Source of the DNA: Bacteroidales bacterium
GTDB lineage: Bacteria > Bacteroidota > Bacteroidia > Bacteroidales > ML635J-15
Direction: 5' to 3'
DNA: 46,258 nt
Assembly: GCA_017617125.1 (NCBI GenBank)
Contig: JAFZWY010000022.1
Location: 1-46,258 of the forward strand
Of this stretch, positions 40,419 to 46,258 are shown one piece after another (the stretch's first letter is position 1; each line of letters starts with the position of its first letter). The translations under genes were made by a program, and so were the position numbers. The notes under the pieces were generated by a model that was not told the origin of the DNA, searched no databases, and saw only the letters and a list, made by a program, of their open reading frames with translations.

Positions 40419-41036
40419 CTAAAATTTTAAATTTTCCATATCGTTGTCCGTCAGGAATATAGTATTGAATCCCAAAGCCTTTGCCGCCTTTATGTTGGCT
40501 TCGTTGTCGTCGATGAAGATGGTTTCGGATGGTACTATGTGCGAATGTTCGACAACATGGTCGAAAATGTCGCGGTTAGGCTTCTTTAGACCGATTTCGT
40601 GCGAGAAGTAGGCGTGTTCCACAAGGCTTTCGAGCCCATCGACACCGTATGTGCGGTTTAGCAGGGCGGTGTAGAATCGGTAGTGTATAATATTTGTGTT
40701 GCTGAGTATGAAAGTGCGGTATCTGCCTTCATTTTTCAAACTTTTCAGCATTTCGATGCGTGCAGCTGGAAAGTCCATGATTAGTGCATCCCAACAGTCT
40801 TCTAGGGTTTTGTCTGGCAGTTTGCATCCAGTTACACGGCGGAATTCATCGTAAAATTCCTTTTCGGTGATGCTACCTACTTCGAGGCGGTCGAAAAGTT
40901 CGTTTTGGGCAGCAAGCGTGTATAGTTCCGAAAAATTGGTCATTCCGTATTGGGCAAAAGCCTTTTCGCTCAACTTCGTGTCGATGTTGAGAATTACATT
41001 GCCTAGGTCGAAAATGAGATTCTTTATGTTTTCCAT
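40419..41036 (-). CDS. HAD-superfamily hydrolase (YihX-like)
   Basis: A 205-residue HAD phosphatase. Motif I is FDLGNVI (nucleophile D10), motif II FILSNTN, motif III GLKKPNRDIF and motif IV FIDDNEANI. The helical cap after motif I fits YihX-type alpha-D-glucose-1-phosphate phosphatases. The nearby pgi and hexomutase make a sugar-phosphate substrate attractive, but this is inference. ATG 41036 follows the -7 box by 17 bases; longer starts would include the promoter. Confidence 0.9.
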   Translation of the reverse strand: MENIKNLIFDLGNVILNIDTKLSEKAFAQYGMTNFSELYTLAAQNELFDRLEVGSITEKEFYDEFRRVTGCKLPDKTLEDCWDALIMDFPAARIEMLKSLKNEGRYRTFILSNTNIIHYRFYTALLNRTYGVDGLESLVEHAYFSHEIGLKKPNRDIFDHVVEHSHIVPSETIFIDDNEANIKAAKALGFNTIFLTDNDMENLKF

Positions 41037-41053
41037 CCCTAAAAAATTCAGTA

Positions 41054-41061
41054 CAAATTTA
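41054..41061 (-). promoter_or_regulatory. Predicted -7 element for the HAD gene
   Basis: TAAATTTG on the minus strand, 17 bases before the ATG. Confidence 0.45.
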
Positions 41062-41203
41062 AGAGAAAATATGTTATGAATGTAAATTAGAGGAAAAATT
41101 GTTTGAAAATGTTTGTGCGACAGATATACACAAAAAAACACGAAACAATATTTTGAATTTTTAAATCATTGAATCTTTGAATTTTCAAATCATCAAATTA
41201 TTG

Positions 41204-41211
41204 TATCTTTG
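41204..41211 (+). promoter_or_regulatory. Predicted -7 element for tRNA-Gly
   Basis: TATCTTTG ends nine bases before the tRNA. It is preceded by AT-rich TTTTCAAATCATCAAAT repeats. Confidence 0.5.
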
Positions 41212-41220
41212 CATCGCAAA

Positions 41221-41292
41221 GCGGGAGTAGTTCAGTGGTAGAACATCAGCTTCCCAAGCTGAGGGTCGCGGGTTCGATCCCCGTTTCCCGCT
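41221..41292 (+). tRNA. tRNA-Gly, anticodon CCC
   Basis: A 72-base cloverleaf. Acceptor GCGGGAG pairs with TTCCCGC, the D arm is AGTTCAGTGGTAGAAC, the anticodon stem TCAGC/GCTGA encloses loop TTCCCAA (anticodon CCC), and the T arm is GCGGGTTCGATCCCCG. The discriminator is T, and CCA is not encoded. Confidence 0.96.
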
Positions 41293-41494
41293 CAGCGGAA
41301 TGATTGGCGCAGGAGACTGCGCTTTCTTTTAATATACATATCAACGCAAAAACCTGTTATCCGTTTCGAAATTTTAGTTGTTCGAAACGTCTCTATAGCA
41401 AACTCTTAACTTTTTAACTTTTTTTCCGCTTTGGAATAAAAATTATCGCCTTGAATTTGCAAATTCTGTTCGATTGTCAAAAAAAAGACTTTTG

Positions 41495-41527
41495 TTTGCC
41501 ATGATTTGGTTTTTAGCATTATATTTG
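41495..41527 (+). promoter_or_regulatory. Promoter of nadB
   Basis: TTTG at 41495-41498, 21 bases, then TATATTTG at 41520-41527. The nadB ATG is 30 bases downstream. Confidence 0.55.
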
Positions 41528-41557
41528 CATTCTTAAATTGACTTGTAGTGTAAAGAA

Positions 41558-43123
41558 ATGAGAAAGCAAGTGGATTTTTTGGTGATAGGCAGCGGCATTG
41601 CCGGTCTGTTCTACGCGATAAAAGTCAGCAAGTACGGGCATGTAGCCATAATTTGCAAGAATAAGATTGATGACACCTCGACTGTAAAGGCTCAGGGTGG
41701 CATAGCTTCTGTTATGAACAGTTACGACTCGTTCGAGAAGCATATCGAGGATACAATGATTGCCGGTTGCGGCATCAACAATAGGAAAATCGTGGAAATA
41801 GTTGTCCGCGAAGCCCCAGAGCGTATTCGCGACCTTGTTGAAATTGGTACCAATTTCGATACCGATTCCACCGGTCAGTACGATATGAACCGCGAAGGCG
41901 GACATTCGGAGAAGCGAATCCTGCATTTTAAGGACAAGACTGGTGCCGAAATTCAGCGCGCACTTGTGGAGGAAGCCCGCAACAATCCGAACATCGATAT
42001 CTACGAGGACCATTTTGCAATCGAGCTTATAACTCAGCATCACCTTGGCGTTGAGGTTACTCGTGCAACTCCCGACATCAAGTGCTTTGGCGCATACGTT
42101 TACGATATAAAGCAGCGTAAGGTTTTCAATGTTTTTGCAAAGAAAACACTTATTGCAACTGGCGGATGCGGCAACGCGTACATGAGCACAACCAACCCGG
42201 TTCATATTACTGGCGACGGCATTGCAATGGTTTACAGGGCAAAGGGTGCTGTGGAGAATATGGAGTTCGTGCAGTTCCACCCGACTACGCTCTACAATCC
42301 GAACGAACGTCCAGCTTTCCTCATTACCGAGGCTTTGCGCGGTGCAGGTGCAATTCTGCGCAACCGCAAGGGCGAAGACTTCTGCGTGAAATACGACAAG
42401 CGCGGTTCGTTGGCGCCTCGCGATGTGGTCACACGTGCCATCGACTCCGAAATGAAACTTTCGGGCGACGAGCATGTATTTCTCGATGCACGGCATATCG
42501 ACAAGGATATACTCATGACGCATTTCCCGACAATTTATGCCAAGTGTCTCGAAATAGGCATCAACATCAAGAATGACTTGATTCCTGTGGTTCCTGCTGC
42601 CCATTATATGTGCGGCGGTATCAAGACCGACGAGTATGCACGTACTTCAATCCAGAACCTATATGCTGTAGGTGAGGCTGCTTGTACAGGTTTGCATGGT
42701 GCTAATCGCTTGGCATCCAATTCGTTGCTCGAGGCTGTGGTGTTTGCACATAGAGCTTTCGAGGACTCGAAGGACGCAGTTATGCCCGACGAGGCAATCC
42801 TTAACAGGATACCGCTTTGGAACGAAGAAGGTACAATCACCAACGACGAGCTTATTCTTGTGTCGCATTCGCTCAAGGAATTGCAGCAGATTATGAGCAA
42901 CTATGTGGGAATTGTACGCACCGACTTGCGTCTGAAACGTGCTTTCGACCGTCTTGAGATCCTTTACCGCGAAACAGAGGATTTGTTTAAGACATCGAAG
43001 GTTACAGTAAGCCTTTGCGAGTTGAGAAATCTAATTAATATTGGTTATCTCATCATCCGTCAGGCAATGGCTCGTCGCGAATCAATCGGTTTGCATTTCA
43101 ATTCCGACCTGATAAAAAAGTAG
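41558..43123 (+). CDS. nadB: L-aspartate oxidase
   Basis: A 521-residue FAD enzyme of the succinate-dehydrogenase flavoprotein family, making iminoaspartate for NAD synthesis. Motifs are the FAD dinucleotide loop VIGSGIAGLFYAI, STVKAQGGIASV, NREGGHSEKRILH, TGGCGNAYMSTTNP, FVQFHPTTLY, PAAHYMCGGI and ANRLASNSLLEAVVF. The TTNP and HPTT segments place it with NadB rather than FrdA. nadA and nadC are not in the window. Confidence 0.93.
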   Translation: MRKQVDFLVIGSGIAGLFYAIKVSKYGHVAIICKNKIDDTSTVKAQGGIASVMNSYDSFEKHIEDTMIAGCGINNRKIVEIVVREAPERIRDLVEIGTNFDTDSTGQYDMNREGGHSEKRILHFKDKTGAEIQRALVEEARNNPNIDIYEDHFAIELITQHHLGVEVTRATPDIKCFGAYVYDIKQRKVFNVFAKKTLIATGGCGNAYMSTTNPVHITGDGIAMVYRAKGAVENMEFVQFHPTTLYNPNERPAFLITEALRGAGAILRNRKGEDFCVKYDKRGSLAPRDVVTRAIDSEMKLSGDEHVFLDARHIDKDILMTHFPTIYAKCLEIGINIKNDLIPVVPAAHYMCGGIKTDEYARTSIQNLYAVGEAACTGLHGANRLASNSLLEAVVFAHRAFEDSKDAVMPDEAILNRIPLWNEEGTITNDELILVSHSLKELQQIMSNYVGIVRTDLRLKRAFDRLEILYRETEDLFKTSKVTVSLCELRNLINIGYLIIRQAMARRESIGLHFNSDLIKK

Positions 43124-43168
43124 TAACATTTTAATCATTGAATTTTCGAATATTCAAATTTTAGAATA

Positions 43169-45355
43169 ATGAAGAGATTAGCAGTTATTTTGGCAATATT
43201 AGCTATAACATTTACAGCCAATGCCGAGCATGTATCGTACAAGGATGCGGAAACAGTTGCAAAAGCATATTATTATCAGACTGTAAACGCATTCAGGACA
43301 ACAGCGTGGACCGACATAAGCCTGTCGTGCGTTGTAAATCCCAACGAAGCAAAACCGATGTATAACCTGTATATCTTCGATGTAAACGGTGACGAGGGTT
43401 ATATTGTGGTGTCGACCGACGACCAGATCATGCCAGTTTTGGCTTATTCGTTCGAAAGCGCATTTAATGCCGACAATATGTCGCCTGGACGTGCAGCATT
43501 TCTTGATTACTACAGCGAGTCGAACGACTATGCTGCTTCGAATGTATGTGAGAATGCTGCCGAATCGAGAAAGCAGTGGGCAGATTTGTTGTCATTCAAT
43601 CCGTCATTACGTGCAACCAGGGATGTTGTCACATCGCCGATATTGCTCGACGGAATAAATTGGACTCAGCGTTGGCCTTTCAATTCTAAATGCCCAACAC
43701 AGCCAGCAAACGATACTCATTCGACTTGGGGCGAACATGGTCATGCATATGTAGGTTGTGTTGCTACGGCAACATGTATGGTAATGAAGTACTGGAACTG
43801 GCCAGCAACAGGTACTGGTACATGCTCGCACAATTCATGGTGGAATGGCGGTCATGGAAACATCACCATCAATTTTGCAAACCAGTCGTACAACTGGTAT
43901 GCAATGCCAGATGCTCCCACAAGTACTGCCGAAAATGAAGATCTCGGAAAGATTAACTATCATGTAGGCGTTGCCGTTAAGATGAGATGGGAATATGATG
44001 GTTCGGGTACTCAGACCGAATATGTAGCTTCTGCATTGAAGACTTATTTCAAGTATGCCAACGATATACAATATATAACCAAAGATTCTTATAGCGATGC
44101 AAATTGGATTTCTACGCTAAAGTCGCAGATTGACCAGAAACTTCCTGTTGTATATAGCGGTTTGTCAACAACTGTCGGACATGCATGGAACTGTGATGGT
44201 TACCAGGTTAATGAAGGTACAACTAAGTTTCACATGAAGTGGGGCTGGGGTACTGGCGACGGTTCTGGATTTTATACTCTCGACAACCTTAACTCTATCG
44301 CAACGGCCAGTGGTTCCGAAAATAACTTCTGCTATAATCAGGACGCGGTAATTAATATTCATCCAAACCAGACGCTTTCTTCTTGCCAGAATGTTACTGT
44401 AAATGGCATTGAGGGGACTTTCGATGACGGCAGTGCTGCATCCGATTATGCTAACAATAAGGAATGCTACTATGTTATAAATCCTAGTTGCGGAACCTAT
44501 GTGTCGTTCAAGTTCCCGAAATTCGATTTGGCTGCTGGCGATTACGTGAATGTATATCATGGTGGAATAAACTCTACAGAACTTATTGGTTCGTACGACG
44601 CCGATAATTTGCCTCCGGCTTCCGGCTTTAATATGCTGGAATTACCAGTTACCATAAAGTTTGTAACAGACGGAGCCAATGTTGCCGATGGCTGGAAGGT
44701 GAACTATTCGGTAATATATTGTTCGTCAACAGCGATTGTACTTAATGAACCGAGTGGAAGTTTCGGTGATGGTAGCAAGTCGTGCCAGTATCAGGCAAGT
44801 AAGACATGTAGGTGGGATATTGCTCCGACAAATGCAACCTCAATAACTGTTTCCTTCTCGAATTTTAATGTATCTTCGGATGGGGCGGACTACGTGGCCT
44901 TCTATCACGATGCCGTTTCCTCTGCAAATAGGATTGTAAAGTTCTATTCCGAAAATTTGCCAACGCAGCCTGTAACATTCCCGTATGGTACAATACTTGT
45001 GAAGTTTTATACAAATAATAATACAGAGGTCGGCGATGGTTGGTTGTTGAATTACACATCCAGTGCAAATTCAATTGATGAAGTGGAGATTATGTCGAAT
45101 CTTGGCGTTATTCCTAATCCGGCAAACGATGATGCTAGAATTGCCTTCACTTTGACCGACGCTTCGGAGACAACAATCACAATAACAAACATGCTTGGAC
45201 AAGTCGTTGGTCAACAAGATTTTATGCTAGAATCTGGCAATCATGAGATTTCTCTGAAAAATTTTCCAAATTTATCATTGCAGAATCAAATGTATTTTGT
45301 AACTTTGCAAAACAGAAATCAAGTAAAAACATGTAAGTTTTTATTTGTTAGGTAA
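43169..45355 (+). CDS. Secreted C10-family (streptopain-like) cysteine peptidase with CUB-like domains and T9SS tail
   Basis: A 728-residue protein. A Sec signal peptide (1-19, ends TANA) leads into a Spi-type propeptide region (about 20-150). The C10 catalytic domain has nucleophile C197 in YVGCVATATCMVMKYW and H338 in GHAWNCDGYQ, followed by MKWGWGTGDGSGFY. Two cysteine-containing CUB-like beta domains follow (about 405-525 and 525-630), with repeated FNGTFDDGS/GSFGDGS and SSDGADYV signatures. The last 80 residues (GVIPNPANDDARI, NMLGQVV, KTCKFLFVR) are a type A sorting domain for the type IX secretion system. Relatives such as PrtT and interpain A are secreted proteases. A terminator follows. 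Confidence 0.9.
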   Translation: MKRLAVILAILAITFTANAEHVSYKDAETVAKAYYYQTVNAFRTTAWTDISLSCVVNPNEAKPMYNLYIFDVNGDEGYIVVSTDDQIMPVLAYSFESAFNADNMSPGRAAFLDYYSESNDYAASNVCENAAESRKQWADLLSFNPSLRATRDVVTSPILLDGINWTQRWPFNSKCPTQPANDTHSTWGEHGHAYVGCVATATCMVMKYWNWPATGTGTCSHNSWWNGGHGNITINFANQSYNWYAMPDAPTSTAENEDLGKINYHVGVAVKMRWEYDGSGTQTEYVASALKTYFKYANDIQYITKDSYSDANWISTLKSQIDQKLPVVYSGLSTTVGHAWNCDGYQVNEGTTKFHMKWGWGTGDGSGFYTLDNLNSIATASGSENNFCYNQDAVINIHPNQTLSSCQNVTVNGIEGTFDDGSAASDYANNKECYYVINPSCGTYVSFKFPKFDLAAGDYVNVYHGGINSTELIGSYDADNLPPASGFNMLELPVTIKFVTDGANVADGWKVNYSVIYCSSTAIVLNEPSGSFGDGSKSCQYQASKTCRWDIAPTNATSITVSFSNFNVSSDGADYVAFYHDAVSSANRIVKFYSENLPTQPVTFPYGTILVKFYTNNNTEVGDGWLLNYTSSANSIDEVEIMSNLGVIPNPANDDARIAFTLTDASETTITITNMLGQVVGQQDFMLESGNHEISLKNFPNLSLQNQMYFVTLQNRNQVKTCKFLFVR

Positions 45356-45382
45356 GTTTTTTCATAATGCTCACTAAATACG

Positions 45383-45419
45383 GAAAAGTTGGATCTCCCC
45401 GGTTCAACTTTTCTTTTTT
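45383..45419 (+). terminator. Rho-independent terminator after the C10 peptidase
   Basis: The stem GAAAAGTTG (45383-45391) pairs with CAACTTTTC (45405-45413), and then TTTTTT follows. Confidence 0.82.
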
Positions 45420-45707
45420 ATGTATATAGGAAAATATAAAGGGCATTGTAATTGTGCAATTATCATAGAAACCAGCATTTTGGCAGTGCGACTATGTCCT
45501 GAGCGTGAAAGTTCAGTGCAATGCAGTACGATGCATGAGGACATCAGTGTCCGGAATTTTGATCCATTGAACCATCTCCTTCAATACTACGACAGCGATC
45601 AGAACATCGCAATAACCGAAGCCCATGTGAATGACAAGAAGGCGGTGGTCTGCTATGCGAGCGAAACCTGGCATTGCTTTTGGGAAGGCGAGAGTTGGAG
45701 CAAGTAG
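45420..45707 (+). CDS. Doubtful small hypothetical protein
   Basis: A possible 95-residue frame beginning at the end of the terminator. Its second half (NHLLQYYDSDQNIAITEAHV onward) has plausible composition, but there is no promoter, no recognised family and an open frame on the opposite strand. The start at 45420 lies on the terminator T-run, so if real, the gene may begin later (for example near 45531). Confidence 0.3.
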   Translation: MYIGKYKGHCNCAIIIETSILAVRLCPERESSVQCSTMHEDISVRNFDPLNHLLQYYDSDQNIAITEAHVNDKKAVVCYASETWHCFWEGESWSK

Positions 45708-46032
45708 CATTTGTATTCAGACCAGTTTGTTTTTTAGGCATTCTGTTTTCCCTTATATATAATATATAGGTATAGAGGTTCGAGTTTATTTTTTTTTGCG
45801 AAGGAATTTGGCACGCCCTCTAGAAGACAAAAAGGGGGCTAATGGCAAAAGCTGCGATTTTTGCGAAGATTGAAAAGAAAAAATGACGTCCGTAGGTGGC
45901 TAGAAAATGATTTTTAAGTGGTAGTTTGTGTTAAAAATGGGCTTTGGATGGTGAATTTTTGTCTTGTAAGATATTGTAAATCAGATGTTTATAAAATTCA
46001 CACAACTTTTTTGAAAAAAAAGTGAAAAAAGT
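45708..46032. other. Gene-free upstream region of the predicted rRNA promoter
   Basis: About 325 bp with no gene. It is T- and A-rich, with a weak GCCCTC...GGGGGC hairpin near 45810-45840 and A-tracts just before the promoter. Such A/T-rich DNA is usual upstream of strong stable-RNA promoters. Confidence 0.5.
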
Positions 46033-46063
46033 TTTGGTGGTAAAGAAAAACACACTACTTTTG
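46033..46063 (+). promoter_or_regulatory. Strong Bacteroidota promoter, probably rRNA operon P1
   Basis: TTTG at 46033-46036, a 19-base spacer and TACTTTTG at 46056-46063, preceded by A-tracts. This is the best consensus match in the window. Confidence 0.8.
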
Positions 46064-46258
46064 CAATCCCAAACGATGAGGGACGGAGGTCATCCGGAGG
46101 ACATCGGGAGGGGAGAAAAAGTTCTTTGAAAGATTGACAAGTAGCAAAAGATAAAGACAGGTTAACAACTTTGAAGATTCTAATAGAGTTTATTCAGGGA
46201 TACGAGACGGGACGACTTAACATAAACGACTGAAAAGTCGTAAAGATTAATAATTACA
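46064..46258 (+). other. Predicted 16S rRNA precursor leader (window ends before 16S)
   Basis: The transcript would begin near 46070 with a GGAGGACATCGGGAGGGG purine-rich segment closable by CGATG/CATCG. The box-like AGTTCTTTGAAAGATTGACA (46120-46139) follows, which resembles the antitermination leader text found ahead of 16S genes in Bacteroidota. After it come ACGAGACGGGACGACTTAAC and CGACTGAAAAGTCG. The 16S start AGAGTTTGATC is not reached. The identity is inference from promoter strength and the box, not from rRNA itself. Confidence 0.65.

Noticed and set aside
41519..42604. 361-codon minus-strand frame opposite nadB
   Set aside because: Complete overlap with a clear L-aspartate oxidase; no motif or start signal.

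Overview
The window looks like chromosomal DNA of a member of Bacteroidota (Bacteroidales-like). The reasons are the recurring promoter form TTG-N19/20-TAnnTTTG, lipoproteins with an SCGG-type lipobox, a secreted C10 peptidase with a type IX secretion sorting tail, DUF3098 and DUF4252 genes, a MenI-free set of housekeeping genes typical of the group, and a sigma/anti-sigma/DUF4252 triad. Genes are mostly housekeeping, with four accessory patches. No phage structural gene, transposase, integrase or CRISPR array was seen.

Layout. 1-4.2 kb is accessory: a truncated unknown gene, a palindromic non-coding repeat, an AT-rich PD-(D/E)XK nuclease-like gene, a metallophosphoesterase, an AAA/DUF4143 ATPase with palindromic tandem repeats at its promoter, and a YafQ-type toxin-antitoxin pair. 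4.3-7.3 kb holds cell-wall genes (NamZ-like muramidase, NlpC/P60 peptidase, YdcF/ElyC-like protein). 7.3-13.2 kb has glutamine synthetase, DNA polymerase I, a uracil-DNA-glycosylase-like gene and a nitroreductase. 13.3-15.7 kb is a three-gene cassette: an MBOAT acyltransferase, a DltD-like SGNH protein and a 39-residue membrane microprotein ending in Y-x-x-F, which resembles a Dlt/Pat-type envelope acylation machine. 15.8-19.0 kb is a TPP-riboswitch-led thiamine operon, thiD-thiS-thiE(tandem fusion)-thiG, without thiC, thiF or thiH.

19.0-21.6 kb is an AT-rich 2.5-kb island. It contains an OLD-like AAA ATPase and an overlapping gene for a tail-anchored protein with an Asn-rich linker. It is flanked by a 39-bp perfect direct repeat, and one copy of that repeat is the 3' end of prsW. 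This looks like a cassette inserted at the prsW 3' end and is the best candidate here for an undescribed (possibly defence) system.

21.5-27.8 kb is mostly on the minus strand: prsW, a thioesterase, OsmC, queA, truB, uppP, DUF3098, an EFR1 ferredoxin/flavodoxin and a beta carbonic anhydrase. 28.0-29.5 kb is the ECF sigma/anti-sigma/DUF4252 operon. A flavoprotein with a small winged-helix gene follows. A second AAA/DUF4143 ATPase comes next (30.6-31.7 kb), bracketed by two nearly identical 33-bp palindromes. 31.8-41 kb carries a lipoprotein, phosphoglucomutase, LemA, three tandem paralogous lipoproteins, a DUF1295 enzyme, idi, pgi and a HAD phosphatase. The end has tRNA-Gly(CCC), nadB, the C10 protease, and a strong promoter with a leader that looks like the start of an rRNA operon; the 16S gene itself would lie beyond the window.
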